Assembly: GCA_031460455.1 (NCBI GenBank)
Contig: JAVKTQ010000001.1
Location: 620,001-684,000 of the forward strand
Length of the DNA: 64,000 bases
DNA from: Sporomusaceae bacterium
Lineage (GTDB): Bacteria > Bacillota > Negativicutes > Sporomusales > UBA7701
Direction: 5' to 3'
Shown here: positions 20,291 to 28,865 of the stretch, piece by piece
How the letters are laid out: each line of letters opens with the position of its first letter
Numbering within the stretch: the first letter of the stretch is position 1
Made by a program: the position numbers and the translations under genes
The notes under the pieces: generated by a model
Seen by the model: the letters and a program-made list of their open reading frames with translations, nothing else
Databases searched by the model: none
Told to the model about the DNA's origin: nothing

Positions 20291-21438
20291 ATGCCGTCAC
20301 CGCCTGCCGGCAGAGGGCTGTCCCCTTTGATTATCGCCGCAAGTTCGGCTCCCAGGGCCTGTTCCACCGCCGCGGCGATGCGCCGCGCCTGAGCGAGGCG
20401 CTCGCTTAGCGCTTTCTGGGCGGCGGCGTCGGCGAACTTTTCCCGCGGGCAGGAGAATCTTTCTTCGAGCGATACGATGGTGGCGTTTTGCACAAGTTTA
20501 TCGGCCAGATAGACAACGGCCGCTTCGTCCAGCGGCTGGCCCGCGGCAAAAGTTTTGTCGTGATGGGCGGCGACGACCGCCGCCACCTGCGGGCAGCCCA
20601 GGCGGCCGATAAGCCTGGCCCCGCGGCGGGGGTGGTCGGGGCGGCCTTTGGCCAGGTCGTGGAGAAGGGACGCGGCGGTAATAAGCCCTTCGTCAAGGCT
20701 GCATCCGGCGCGGTTGAGACCGGCGGCGAGCCGCCGGGCGACGCCGGCGACGACGCGGCTGTGATCCGCCACCGGGGAGGGAACGCCGAGGCGCGCGAGC
20801 AGTTGCTCGCATTCTTTGCCGGTCGGGCAGTGGCGGCCGGCGTGACGCATGACGAGCTGCCGGTAGTCGGCAGCGGTGTCGAGGTCGAGCAGTATCCCCT
20901 CGTCTATGACCGACAGATCTAGGGCGTCGGCCTCGTAGCGAGCCAGCAGGGGGCGGAGGCCCCCCGTCCCGCCCCAGCCGAGGATGGCGGGCGCGAGGCG
21001 GGCGGCGATGAGTGGCGGATGGCCGCGCTGACCGCCGAAAACGGGGTAGACTACGGCAGCGCCGGTTTTCCTGCCTGCCCTGGCCAGCAGCCTGACGGTG
21101 TGGCTTTTCACGAGCGGCAGGTCGGCCGGGAGGAGGAAAAAGGCGTCCGCGTCGGCGGGGAGGGCTTTGACGCCGGCGACGACGGAGGAGAACATGCCGG
21201 CGCGATAGTGTTCGTTGGGTACGGTCCGCACCGGCAGTTTGCCAAGCACGGCCTGCAGGTCGGCGGCGCGGTGGCCGACGACGACGGCGATGTCGCCGAT
21301 GCCTGCCCGCCGCAGGCCGCCGACGGCGGTCTCGATGACGGTGGCCTCGCCCAGCGGCAGCAGCGGCTTGAACCCCGGCGCCCGCGACGAGCACCCGGCG
21401 GCCAGGATTATCGCCGCCAGCTTACCGGCGCGGCGCAC
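20287..21438 (-). CDS. MobA-like NTP transferase fused to an HD domain (DVU_1551-like)
   Basis: 383 aa. The N-terminal half is a nucleotidyltransferase of the MocA/MobA kind (ILAAGCSSR, then the lysine in FKPLLPLG, and LLPADLPLV). The C-terminal half is an HD hydrolase (LLHDLAKGRPDHPRRG). MocA-type enzymes make molybdopterin cytosine dinucleotide, and the XdhC neighbour fits molybdenum hydroxylase maturation, yet no hydroxylase subunits lie here. Start: GTG at 21438 with GGAGCGGG upstream, overlapping the xdhC-like gene. Confidence 0.85.
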   Translation of the reverse strand: MRRAGKLAAIILAAGCSSRAPGFKPLLPLGEATVIETAVGGLRRAGIGDIAVVVGHRAADLQAVLGKLPVRTVPNEHYRAGMFSSVVAGVKALPADADAFFLLPADLPLVKSHTVRLLARAGRKTGAAVVYPVFGGQRGHPPLIAARLAPAILGWGGTGGLRPLLARYEADALDLSVIDEGILLDLDTAADYRQLVMRHAGRHCPTGKECEQLLARLGVPSPVADHSRVVAGVARRLAAGLNRAGCSLDEGLITAASLLHDLAKGRPDHPRRGARLIGRLGCPQVAAVVAAHHDKTFAAGQPLDEAAVVYLADKLVQNATIVSLEERFSCPREKFADAAAQKALSERLAQARRIAAAVEQALGAELAAIIKGDSPLPAGGDGI

Positions 21439-22483
21439 TTTCCCGCTCCGCCCGCACCCTGATCAGTTCGCCGACGATGCTGACCGCCAGTTCTTCGGGG
21501 GTCTCGGCCAGGATATCGGTGCCGATCGGCGAGTATACCCGCCGGAAGTCGCGTTCGCCGAAACCCTGCCCGGTCAGGACATCGTATAGCTTGTCGCGCT
21601 TGCGGCGGCTGCCGATCATGCCGATGTAGCCGGCGGCGGTGCGCAGCGACCATTCCAGAATGGTTTTGTCGTGCAGGTGCCCCCTGGTGACGATGACGAT
21701 ATAGCTGTCGCCGTCGATGGCCAGGGCGGGCAGGCGGTCGAACGTTTCCAGCACGACGATTTCCGTGGGCGCGGGGAAGCGGTCGCGGCTGGCGTACTCG
21801 GCGCGGTCGTCGAGCACGACCGTGCGGAAGCCGACCGTTTCCGCCAGGGGGGCGATTTTCTGCGACACATGGCCGGCGCCGAAAATGTAGACATCGCCGG
21901 CGGGCCGGATGGGCTCGACCAGGAAGCGCTGCCCGTCCAGCACTTCGGCATGGATGGCGATCTTGGCCGGGCCGGCGGTGAGTTTGGCCAGGAAACCCGG
22001 CTCGCCGGCGAAGCGGCCGATGAGGCTGCCGTCCTGTCTGACGAGGCATTGCTGGCGGGCCGGCCGGGATGCCTCCCGCCCGTCGCCGAGCGCGGTTATC
22101 AGCCAGGCTTTCTCGCGGCGCTCCAGGGCGGCGCATATCCCTTCGCTGATAGCGCGGTTGTCGCCGTCGTCGGCGGCGATGAAGTCGAGCAGCACTTCCC
22201 CCTGACCGCCGCAGATCATGTCCATGCCGGCGACGTCCTGGCCGCTGAGGTCGAACGGCTGGATGACGCTCCGCCGCGTGCGGAATACTTCGCCGGCCAG
22301 CCGCACAGCGTCGGCCTCCAGCCGTCCGCCGCCGATGGTGCCGACGATCGCGCCGCTCTGCCTTATCGCCATCTTGGCGCCGGCGGTGCGGGGCGCGGAG
22401 CCGCTTTTATCGAAAATGGTCGCCACGACGACGCTTTCCCCGTCGGCCAACAGGGCGGCGATTGCCTGAAAGAGTTTTTTCAT
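21422..22483 (-). CDS. XdhC/CoxI family accessory protein
   Basis: 353 aa. The N-terminal XdhC domain has ATIFDKSGSAPRTAGAKM and GTIGGGRLEA; the C-terminal Rossmann domain has DVYIFGAGHVSQ and GMIGSRRKR. XdhC proteins hold and sulfurate molybdenum cofactor for xanthine dehydrogenase-type enzymes. The ATG at 22483 has GGGAGG 5-6 nt upstream. Its presence with the NTP transferase suggests a molybdenum or selenium-dependent hydroxylase link, although the enzyme served is not in the window. Confidence 0.9.
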   Translation of the reverse strand: MKKLFQAIAALLADGESVVVATIFDKSGSAPRTAGAKMAIRQSGAIVGTIGGGRLEADAVRLAGEVFRTRRSVIQPFDLSGQDVAGMDMICGGQGEVLLDFIAADDGDNRAISEGICAALERREKAWLITALGDGREASRPARQQCLVRQDGSLIGRFAGEPGFLAKLTAGPAKIAIHAEVLDGQRFLVEPIRPAGDVYIFGAGHVSQKIAPLAETVGFRTVVLDDRAEYASRDRFPAPTEIVVLETFDRLPALAIDGDSYIVIVTRGHLHDKTILEWSLRTAAGYIGMIGSRRKRDKLYDVLTGQGFGERDFRRVYSPIGTDILAETPEELAVSIVGELIRVRAERESAPRR

Positions 22484-22514
22484 CTTATCCTCCCAGCAGT
22501 ATACTAAAGGGCGC

Positions 22515-22769
22515 TTAGTCGTTTCCGCAGCGGTGCGAGTCAGGCCCGCGGCCGGTGACGTCGATCATCCTGGCGACGGCGGTGTCGGACAGGAGGGCGA
22601 TTTCGCAGGGGGCGCCGGTCAGCGTCTCCCCGGACAGGATGATGCCGTTGTCGGTTTCGCGGTATTTTATCGGCAGGTCCCGTCTGAATGTTTTGCCGCT
22701 TTCTTTGTCGACGATCTCGACTGTGATGGAATCGGCCTCGATTATGGCGGGGCCGTCATTGCCGTTCAT
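22515..22769 (-). CDS. Unrecognised 84-aa protein of the radical SAM cluster
   Basis: Start at the ATG 22769, which has GGGAGG 8 nt upstream; another ATG ten codons earlier (22799) overlaps the preceding stop and is possible. The protein begins MNGNDGPAIIEADSITVE and ends with GPDSHRCGND. One cysteine lies mid-protein and one near the end. It is soluble with no signal peptide. I do not recognise the family. It lies between a CxxC protein and XdhC, so it is presumably part of the same system. Confidence 0.7.
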   Translation of the reverse strand: MNGNDGPAIIEADSITVEIVDKESGKTFRRDLPIKYRETDNGIILSGETLTGAPCEIALLSDTAVARMIDVTGRGPDSHRCGND

Positions 22770-22795
22770 CTTATCAACCTCCCGGCTGCTTGCGT

Positions 22796-22987
22796 TCATT
22801 TGTCTTCCAGGGCCTCTTCCACCTGCTTGATTTTGCTGGTGGCCAGGGCCTCGGGGATATATACCAGTCCGCACCGGGGGCATTTGGGCAGCTCGACCGG
22901 GAAGTTGCTGCCCATGTAGGACAGGGTCACGCTGCCGGGGGCGATAGGGATCTGGCATTTGACGCATACGAGTTTCTGTTCGTCCAT
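22796..22987 (-). CDS. Small CxxC/CxxC protein (DVU_1557-like redox protein)
   Basis: 63 aa with two knuckles, CVKC near residue 8 and CPRC near residue 36, plus GLVYIPEAL. It begins MDEQKLVCVKCQIPIAPG. The ATG has GGGGGAG 4-5 nt upstream. The knuckles could bind zinc, iron or act as dithiols. Small proteins of this type accompany TrsS-like radical SAM genes. It is 12 nt from the gene before it. Confidence 0.78.
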   Translation of the reverse strand: MDEQKLVCVKCQIPIAPGSVTLSYMGSNFPVELPKCPRCGLVYIPEALATSKIKQVEEALEDK

Positions 22988-22999
22988 TTTGCTCCCCCG

Positions 23000-23266
23000 C
23001 TAGTAGAGTATTTCTATCCGGTGGCTGTAGGCGTTGTGGACCAGGAATCCGCCGTCTACGGGCGAGTACTCCACCCAGTAGGTGACGCCCGCCGGCCGGT
23101 GGGAGGCGAGGTAGCGGCCGCTGACGGTATCTCTGAGCTTGCCGCCGGCGTCTTCCGCGTGGGCGATGACTTTGGCCACGTCGTCTTCGAGGATCATCCT
23201 GTCTTCCATCACCCGCCTGACGTCGGCGGGGATGGTCAGCTTGACGGCAACCTGCGGTTCGGCCAC
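23000..23266 (-). CDS. Unrecognised 88-aa protein of the radical SAM cluster
   Basis: The GTG at 23266 has GGGGTGA 4-5 nt upstream; a TTG at 23281 is an alternative, and the frame stays open back into the preceding gene. The protein begins MAEPQVAVKLTIPADVRR and has MILEDDVAKVIAHAED and YWVEYSPVDGGF. There are no cysteines and no membrane segment. Similar small proteins occur in DVU_155x-like clusters as far as I recall. Function unknown. Confidence 0.68.
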   Translation of the reverse strand: MAEPQVAVKLTIPADVRRVMEDRMILEDDVAKVIAHAEDAGGKLRDTVSGRYLASHRPAGVTYWVEYSPVDGGFLVHNAYSHRIEILY

Positions 23267-23360
23267 GGTTTCACCCCACAAATCCCGGAGCAGCTCGCGC
23301 TTGAGCCGCGCCCTGTTGTCCTGGCGCTGCGAGTAGGTCGGCGCCGCCCGGTCGGCCAGC

Positions 23361-23813
23361 TCAGTGCTCCGCTCCCGACACCTGGATGGGCGCGCCCATC
23401 TCCAGGGCGGTGCCGATGGCGTTTGTGCCTGCTTCGGTTTCGTGCCAGCTGGCGCCGCGGAAGAAGTCCTCGGTCATGGGGTTGTGGAGCGTGTCTTCGT
23501 CGCCGAACATTTCCATGATGAAGCCGTTCTCGTCGGTAAGGACGACGACAAACCCCGAACCCTGCACGAACTGGTACAGGTTGTCCATGAAGGGTTTGGC
23601 GACTTTGATGAGTTGGTCTTTCTCGCGCAGCAGCCGGCCGAGCGACGGGGCGTCGAGTTTGCGGTGGGGCACGTCGCTGTACGGGTTGACTTTGGCGTCG
23701 CGGCACCTGCGCCACGACGCTGCGATCTGCGGACGGACGCCGTCAGCCTCGCTGCGGCCGCAGATGAATTCTTCCCAGACGGGCCGAATGAGATCTTTGT
23801 ATCCTTCAGGCAC
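23361..23813 (-). CDS. N-terminal fragment of a sigma-54 activator (stand-alone GAF-like domain)
   Basis: 150 aa from a GTG at 23813 with GAGGTGG 7 nt upstream. It aligns by eye with the first 150 residues of the AcoR-like activator at 12290: RPQIAASWRRC matches RTDIVRSWLRC, and GFVVVLTDENGFIMEMFGD matches GFAVILVDRDGFVVEVIGD. It ends at QVSGAEH, exactly where the full-length protein continues with YC. PAS, AAA+ and HTH parts are absent. Either it is the remnant of a deleted activator or a free sensor domain that modulates another activator. It heads the cluster behind a sigma-54 promoter. Confidence 0.75.
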   Translation of the reverse strand: MPEGYKDLIRPVWEEFICGRSEADGVRPQIAASWRRCRDAKVNPYSDVPHRKLDAPSLGRLLREKDQLIKVAKPFMDNLYQFVQGSGFVVVLTDENGFIMEMFGDEDTLHNPMTEDFFRGASWHETEAGTNAIGTALEMGAPIQVSGAEH

Positions 23814-23850
23814 CTGATTCCACCTCGCCGACTTTTTGTTGCCATTTGTA

Positions 23851-23869
23851 TAAGCAAGTTCAATGCCAG
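23851..23869 (-). promoter_or_regulatory. Sigma-54 (-24/-12) promoter of the radical SAM cluster
   Basis: The minus strand reads CTGGCATTGAACTTGCTTA. The -24 GG (23867-23866) and -12 GC (23855-23854) are 10 nt apart and the TTGC element is complete, a better match than the one at 12171. The expected transcript starts near 23842, about 30 nt before the GAF-protein start. Confidence 0.82.
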
Positions 23870-23943
23870 CCCGTTTCCGGACAACCTTACCATTGGACAC
23901 CGCAACGGGAAAATCCTGTTTTCTGGAAAACTGGCCCCAGGAA

Positions 23944-23989
23944 TGAAGAAAAGCGGCGGGGAGCCGGAAAAAACCGGACCGCGCCGCTT
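23944..23989 (-). terminator. Terminator of sigE
   Basis: On the minus strand AGCGGCG pairs with CGCCGCT around an inner CCGG/CCGG stem, followed by TTTTCTTCA. It lies 18 nt after the sigE stop and ends the division and sporulation transcript before the radical SAM cluster. Confidence 0.82.
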
Positions 23990-24006
23990 GTCGTGCGACA
24001 GAAATC

Positions 24007-24744
24007 TCAGCTCTGGGCTTTGATGAATTTTTTCATTTTCTGGATGATGCGTTTTTCGAGCCGCGAGATGTAGGACTGACTGATGCCGAGCATGTCGGCG
24101 ACTTCTTTCTGGGTCCTTTCCAGGCCGTCGCCGGCGAGGCCGAAGCGCAATTCCATGATTTTCTGCTCGCGGCCGGAGAGCTTGTTGATGGCATTGTAGA
24201 GGAGGTCTTTGTCGACTTCTTCTTCGACGGATTTGTAGATGATGTCGTTGTCGGTGCCGAGGACGTCGGAGAGGAGGAGTTCGTTGCCGTCCCAGTCGAT
24301 GTTGAGGGGCTCGTCAAAGGAGACTTCGGCCCGTGTTTTGCTGTTGCGGCGGAGGTACATGAGGATTTCGTTTTCGATGCAGCGGGAGGCGTAGGTGGCG
24401 AGTTTTATCCTTTTCACGGGGTCGAAGGTGTTGACTGCTTTGATGAGGCCGATGGTGCCGATGCTGACGAGGTCTTCGATGCCTACCCCGGTGTTTTCGA
24501 ATTTGCGGGCGATGTAGACGACGAGGCGGAGGTTGCGTTCGATGAAGACGCTTTTGACGGTTTTGTCGCCTCTTTGCAGGCGGCCCAGGAGGAAGGTTTC
24601 TTCGTCGCTGGAGAGCGGCGGGGGGAGTATTTCGGTGCTGCCGACGTAATAGATTTCGTCGGGCTGAAGGATGCCCAGCGCCTGAAGGAGGGCGATGAAA
24701 CGGAGCTTGATGTAAAGCTTGACGATCGACCATGTTATGCGCAT
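24007..24744 (-). CDS. sigE: RNA polymerase mother-cell sigma factor E (pro-form)
   Basis: 245 aa. The first 25 or so residues ([16 protein letters not shown]) are the amphipathic pro-sequence removed by SpoIIGA. Region 2 ([27 protein letters not shown]-like [18 protein letters not shown]) and region 4 ([18 protein letters not shown]) are intact. Its ATG overlaps the end of spoIIGA by 10 bp with GAGGTGG upstream. The spoIIGA-sigE pair directly after ftsZ is the usual arrangement in spore formers. Confidence 0.96.
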   Translation of the reverse strand: MRITWSIVKLYIKLRFIALLQALGILQPDEIYYVGSTEILPPPLSSDEETFLLGRLQRGDKTVKSVFIERNLRLVVYIARKFENTGVGIEDLVSIGTIGLIKAVNTFDPVKRIKLATYASRCIENEILMYLRRNSKTRAEVSFDEPLNIDWDGNELLLSDVLGTDNDIIYKSVEEEVDKDLLYNAINKLSGREQKIMELRFGLAGDGLERTQKEVADMLGISQSYISRLEKRIIQKMKKFIKAQS

Positions 24745-25649
24745 ATGTTCGCCACCTCTTTGTTGTCTATTGCCTTCAGAACGGCCGGATGGAGAAGCGC
24801 GGCGTAGGCGCCGTCGACCGTGAAGCTGCCGCTGTGGATGCCGACGACGGCTTCGTCGGCGGCGATGCTGCCTGTGGCGGTGATGACGGTGAGGTTGTCG
24901 GGCCTAAAGCCCAGCAGGAGGCTGGCGCCGCCGATGCCCCGGCAGGGGATGATCTGGACGCGGGCGAGCCAGTCGGGGTCGCCGCACTGGTCGAGGCCGG
25001 CGAGCCAGGAGGCGGGCGGGGTGCGCCGCAGGTAGCCGCTGACGGCGACGCCGAGGAGGGGGTCGAGGCTGCCGCGCTCGACGAGGACGACGGGACGCTG
25101 GCCGCCGATGGTGTAGAGGTGGTTGCCGGTGTCGAGGAGGGCGGTGAGCCGCACGCGGCGGCCGCCGTAGTCGATGGCGAGCGGCAGGAGGAGGCGGCGG
25201 CGGGTGAGGCCGGCAAGGATTCGCCGCCAGATGAGGCCGACGAGGAGGAGGGCGAGGAGGCCGCCGGCGGCGAGGTGCCGCCAGGTGACGGCGGGCCAGG
25301 ACTCCCCGCCGGGGGACGGAGCGGCGAGCAGCAGCCAGCCGAGGATGGCGCCGCCGAGGAGGAGGGCGACGAGGTAGAAGCAGGCGGTGGCGAAGAGGAG
25401 GGCCCGCCAGGAGCGGGCGCCGAGGGCGAGCCAGACGAGGGCGGCGGAGGCGGCGAGTTTGGCGGCCGGGCTGTAGAGGGGGGCAGCGGCGGGGATGAGG
25501 CCGCCGAGGGCGTAGAGGGCGCCGAGGAAGGCGGCGGCGATGAGGCGCCAGGGCCGTAAGGCGACGCCGGCCGCCCAGGCGGTGAGGAGGAGGATGAGGG
25601 CGTTCATGACGGTGTTGATGACGAGGAGGATGTCGGCATAGACGTACAT
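24735..25649 (-). CDS. spoIIGA: Sporulation sigma-E factor processing peptidase SpoIIGA
   Basis: Membrane-embedded aspartic protease that matures pro-sigma-E when signalled by SpoIIR. 304 aa from the ATG at 25649 (GGTGGTGA upstream). Five hydrophobic segments fill the first 150 residues; the C-terminal protease domain has the catalytic aspartate in ALLDTGNHL and closes with GIHSGSF. It precedes sigE with overlap. A promoter with unusual spacing lies about 95 bp upstream, after the ftsZ terminator. Confidence 0.95.
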   Translation of the reverse strand: MYVYADILLVINTVMNALILLLTAWAAGVALRPWRLIAAAFLGALYALGGLIPAAAPLYSPAAKLAASAALVWLALGARSWRALLFATACFYLVALLLGGAILGWLLLAAPSPGGESWPAVTWRHLAAGGLLALLLVGLIWRRILAGLTRRRLLLPLAIDYGGRRVRLTALLDTGNHLYTIGGQRPVVLVERGSLDPLLGVAVSGYLRRTPPASWLAGLDQCGDPDWLARVQIIPCRGIGGASLLLGFRPDNLTVITATGSIAADEAVVGIHSGSFTVDGAYAALLHPAVLKAIDNKEVANICA

Positions 25650-25745
25650 TTTTTCACCACCCCCCCTGTTTTGCCGCTTTTCGGAAAGGATTGGCAGGAT
25701 ATGCATTTCATAACAATTTATGGCTGGCCTGCCACGGATATTCCT

Positions 25746-25778
25746 ATTATAGCAAGGCGGTTTTCAAAAAAATGTAAA
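25746..25778 (-). promoter_or_regulatory. Candidate spoIIGA promoter with a 21-bp spacer
   Basis: On the minus strand a perfect TATAAT (25751-25746) is preceded after 21 nt by TTTACA (25778-25773). In B. subtilis the spoIIG promoter also has over-long spacing and needs Spo0A-P. TTTTGTCGGC just upstream matches the Spo0A box TGTCGAA at 5 of 7 positions. The assignment is inferred from spacing and position. Confidence 0.5.
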
Positions 25779-25800
25779 TCGATGGGGCGCGCCCGCCGAC

Positions 25801-25837
25801 AAAATATAAAACTCACCGCGCGATGTGCGGTGAGTTT
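25801..25837 (-). terminator. Terminator of ftsZ
   Basis: On the minus strand AAACTCACCGC pairs with GCGGTGAGTTT (11 bp), followed by TATATTTTG. It lies after repeat copy 4 and before the spoIIGA promoter, so ftsZ and spoIIGA can be transcribed separately. Confidence 0.85.
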
Positions 25838-25870
25838 CTGTGGGTGGTGGATTTCTCTTTGTATTTATAC

Positions 25871-25989
25871 GGGGCGTTCAGAAGTCCCCAGATGCGAGGC
25901 AGACCGAGGACGCGACCGCAGGCGTACTCGTCGTACGCCGAGGAGCGCCCGGAGGGCTAACAAAGTAGATGGGGGCTTATCAACGCCCC
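25871..25989. repeat. Palindromic intergenic repeat, copy 4
   Basis: Ends are GGGGCGTT and AACGCCCC (exact complements; other copies have GGCCGTT). Arms are GTCCCCAGATGC and GTAGATGGGGGC, with GCGTACTCGTCGTACGC at the centre. It begins 15 nt after the ftsZ stop and precedes the ftsZ terminator. Confidence 0.9.
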
Positions 25990-26004
25990 CATTGTTTCGG
26001 CAGA

Positions 26005-27039
26005 TTACTTGCGCATCCAGGCGGGGATATCTAGGTCGCCCCGCTTGAACGGCTCGACAATCGTGTCGCCTTTGAGGCGGATGGTTTTGGCGTCGAAGCC
26101 GGTGGCGATGACGGTGACCCGTACCTGATCTTCGCAGGCTTCGTCGATGACGGCGCCGAAGATGATGTTGGCTTCGGGGTCGGCGGCGCGGGCGATGATT
26201 TCGGCGGCTTCGTTGATTTCGAAGAGGCCGAGGCTGGTGCCGCCGGTGATGTTGAGGAGGACGCCTTTGGCGCCTTCGATGGAGGTTTCGAGGAGAGGGC
26301 TCTTGATGGCGGCTTCGGCGGCTGTTACGGCCCGGTTGTCGCCGCTGCCGACGCCGATGCCCATGAGGGCGGAGCCGGTTTCCTGCATGATGGTTTTGAC
26401 GTCGGCAAAGTCGAGGTTGATGAGGCCGGGAACGGCGATGAGGTCGGATATGCCCTGGACGCCCTGGCGGAGCACGTCGTCGGCGATCCGGAAGGCTTCG
26501 ACGATGGAGGTGCGTTTGTCCACGACTTGCATGAGGCGGTCGTTGGGGATGGTGATGAGGGTGTCGACCGCTTCTTTGAGTTTGGCGATGCCCCGTTCGG
26601 CCTGACCCTGACGGCGACGGCCTTCGAAGCCGAAGGGCCTGGTGACTACGCCGACGGTGAGGGCGCCGACTTCTTTGGCGCATTCGGCCACTATGGGAGC
26701 GGCGCCGGTGCCCGTGCCGCCGCCCATGCCGGCGGTGATGAAGATCATGTCGGCGCCTTTGAGGGCTTTGAGGAGTTCGTCGCGGCTTTCCTGGGCCGCT
26801 TTTTCACCGACTTCGGGGTTGGCGCCCGCGCCGAGGCCTTTGGTCAGCTTTTCGCCGATCTGGATACGGTAGGGGGCCTGGGATAACAGGAGCGCCTGGG
26901 CGTCGGTGTTGACGGAGATGAACTCCACTCCCTGAAGCCCGGCGGCAATCATGCGGTTTACGGCGTTGTTGCCGCCGCCGCCGACACCGATGACTTTTAT
27001 CGCCGCAAATTGGTCAAGATCCATGTCGAATTCAAGCAT
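26005..27039 (-). CDS. ftsZ: Cell division protein FtsZ
   Basis: Tubulin-like GTPase forming the Z ring, 344 aa. The ATG at 27039 has GGAGGA 11 nt upstream. The GTP-binding signature [10 protein letters not shown], the N-terminal [13 protein letters not shown] and the T7 loop NLDFADVKT are present. The C-terminal linker is short, and the tail [10 protein letters not shown] is the conserved peptide that binds FtsA. It directly follows ftsA (36 bp). Confidence 0.97.
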   Translation of the reverse strand: MLEFDMDLDQFAAIKVIGVGGGGNNAVNRMIAAGLQGVEFISVNTDAQALLLSQAPYRIQIGEKLTKGLGAGANPEVGEKAAQESRDELLKALKGADMIFITAGMGGGTGTGAAPIVAECAKEVGALTVGVVTRPFGFEGRRRQGQAERGIAKLKEAVDTLITIPNDRLMQVVDKRTSIVEAFRIADDVLRQGVQGISDLIAVPGLINLDFADVKTIMQETGSALMGIGVGSGDNRAVTAAEAAIKSPLLETSIEGAKGVLLNITGGTSLGLFEINEAAEIIARAADPEANIIFGAVIDEACEDQVRVTVIATGFDAKTIRLKGDTIVEPFKRGDLDIPAWMRK

Positions 27040-27075
27040 GAACAAAACTTCCTCCTTGTACCTCGAGTGTCGGGA

Positions 27076-28251
27076 CTATAAAAGTTTTTTGAGCTTTCTG
27101 AAGAAGGATTTGACGGGGCCGCCGCCGGTGCGTTCGCCGGTGGCGAGACGGGCGGCGTATTCTACCAAACCGTAACTGGCGGTGTTGGCCGGATGGGAGT
27201 ATTCGGCCGCGAGGCCGACGCCCGGACGGGCGAGCTTGACGGGCAGGGCGAAGATTTTTTCCGTCCATTCGCCGACGCTGGGCAGGAGCGAGGAACCGCC
27301 GGTAAGGAGGATCTTGTCCGCTCCGTAGCGGCTGAGGGCCGGTTCGACGTAGGCGTGGAGCAGGGAGACGATTTCTTCGACCCGGCTTTCGACGATTTTA
27401 TGGAGAAAGTCGTAGTCGACTTGTTTGTCGGTGGTGCCGAAGTCGTTGCAGTCGAGGACGAGTCCGCGTCCGCCGAGGTCGCGGTCGAGTTTGGCGTAGT
27501 AGCGCTTGATCTCTTCGGCGTGGAGTTTGCCGATGCCGAGGCCGTGCATGATGTCGCCGGTGATGTAGTCGCCGCCGAGCGGCACGGAGGCGGTGAGTAC
27601 GGGTGTGCCACCGCTGTAAAGAGCGAGGTTGGCGAGCCCGGCGCCGATGTCGAGGACGAGGCAGGAGGCGCTGTCGGCGGTGACGGCGGCGCCGACGACG
27701 GCGTTGGCATAGATGTCGGCTACGTCGATGCCCAAGGCCGCGAGGGCGGCGGTGATTTCATCCGCCAGGCGGCGGGGCAGGCTGACGATGTGGGTTTCGA
27801 CTTCGAGGCGTTTGCCGCTTTTGCCCAGCGGCGCCTCCATGAGCGGCTGGCCGTCCAGCCAGTAGCCGATGGGCATGACGTGGAGGATGCGGTGGTCATC
27901 GGGTACGGTTACGATGGTGGCGGCGCGGCAGGCCCGCTCGATGTCGGCGCCGGTGGCCATGCCCGCTGCGGGCGCGACGCTGCCGATGCCGTTCTGGGAG
28001 GAGATGTCGATGCCGCCGATGCCCAGATGTACCGGGCCGAGAGGGATTTCCGCGACCATGACGGCACAGTCGACAGCTTCGCGGACGGCGGCGGCCAGGG
28101 CAGCGGCGTCGGTTACCGCGCCTTTTACCAAGCCGGCGCCGGCTACTGTTCCGCTGCCGAGTATATGTGTCTGGCCGTTGTGTTTCGTGGCTGCCAATAC
28201 CTTTACGGCACTGGTGCCGATATCAACCCCTAGTATGTATTTGCCGGCCAT
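27076..28251 (-). CDS. ftsA: Cell division protein FtsA
   Basis: Actin-like membrane tether for FtsZ, 391 aa. It has the phosphate 1 motif LGVDIGTSAVKVL, LVLDIGAGLANLAL, and LTGGSSLLPSVGEW. The C-terminal KSFFRKLKKLL is an amphipathic, basic membrane-targeting helix. The start ATG has AGAGG about 8 nt upstream. Repeat copy 5 lies in the 284-bp gap before it. Confidence 0.95.
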   Translation of the reverse strand: MAGKYILGVDIGTSAVKVLAATKHNGQTHILGSGTVAGAGLVKGAVTDAAALAAAVREAVDCAVMVAEIPLGPVHLGIGGIDISSQNGIGSVAPAAGMATGADIERACRAATIVTVPDDHRILHVMPIGYWLDGQPLMEAPLGKSGKRLEVETHIVSLPRRLADEITAALAALGIDVADIYANAVVGAAVTADSASCLVLDIGAGLANLALYSGGTPVLTASVPLGGDYITGDIMHGLGIGKLHAEEIKRYYAKLDRDLGGRGLVLDCNDFGTTDKQVDYDFLHKIVESRVEEIVSLLHAYVEPALSRYGADKILLTGGSSLLPSVGEWTEKIFALPVKLARPGVGLAAEYSHPANTASYGLVEYAARLATGERTGGGPVKSFFRKLKKLL

Positions 28252-28412
28252 ACCCGTACCTCTGTAGCATATATTGTGGTTCTCTTTCAGTTATTGTTTC
28301 AACATGTTTAGCGTTTTCCCTTTTTTGGGCAAAAAAAAATTGTAAACTTGTTCACAAGTTATGAAAATATAGGCTCTCTCTCCCCTGCTCTATCATTCCC
28401 GAAATGGCGAGC

Positions 28413-28531
28413 GGCCGTTCAGAAGCCCCCAGATGCTAGGCGGCTCCGCCTGGCGCGCCGCGCCGCGTACTCGGAACGTACGCAAGCAAGCGCCGGGCGG
28501 AACAACAACGCAGATGGGGGCTTATCAACGG
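28413..28531. repeat. Palindromic intergenic repeat, copy 5
   Basis: CCGTT and AACGG ends with arms AAGCCCCCAGATGC and GCAGATGGGGGCTT (14-bp perfect pairing apart from small bulges). The centre is the second type: GGCTCCGCC, CGCGTACTCGGAACGTACG, GCGCCGGGCGGAAC. It starts 4 nt after the small basic protein stop. The flank before it, ATGGCGAGCGGCCGTTC, also precedes copy 6. Confidence 0.9.
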
Positions 28532-28535
28532 ACGC

Positions 28536-28865
28536 CTATTTCTTAAGAAAGTAACGACGGATGATTGCGAGGTTTTGGAAGATACGGAGCCCAAACGCCA
28601 GCAGCGCGACATAGTAAAGGTCGATGCCGAGGCGTTCGCCGATGTAGACGAGACCGGCGGCCAGGAGGGCGTTGGTGAAGAAGCCGGTGATGAAGACGGT
28701 GTTGTCGAATTTTTCTTCGATGCCGGCGCGGAGGCCGCCGAAGACGGAGTCGAGGGAGGCCAGGAGGGCGACGGACATGAATTTGGCGTAGGCGATCGGG
28801 ACGCTGATGGGGAAGGCTACGCCGATGATGATGCCGATGATGAGGCCGGCGATTGGCAGGATCAT
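28536..28865 (-). CDS. sbp: Small basic protein of the division cluster (Sbp/DUF1290)
   Basis: 109 aa membrane protein with about three hydrophobic segments, beginning MILPIAGLIIGIIIGVAFP and ending with a basic tail (IIRRYFLKK). Position between the DUF881 gene and ftsA is typical of the sbp gene of spore formers. Its start overlaps the DUF881 stop (ATGA), with GGAGG 9 nt upstream. Molecular role unknown. Confidence 0.9.
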   Translation of the reverse strand: MILPIAGLIIGIIIGVAFPISVPIAYAKFMSVALLASLDSVFGGLRAGIEEKFDNTVFITGFFTNALLAAGLVYIGERLGIDLYYVALLAFGLRIFQNLAIIRRYFLKK

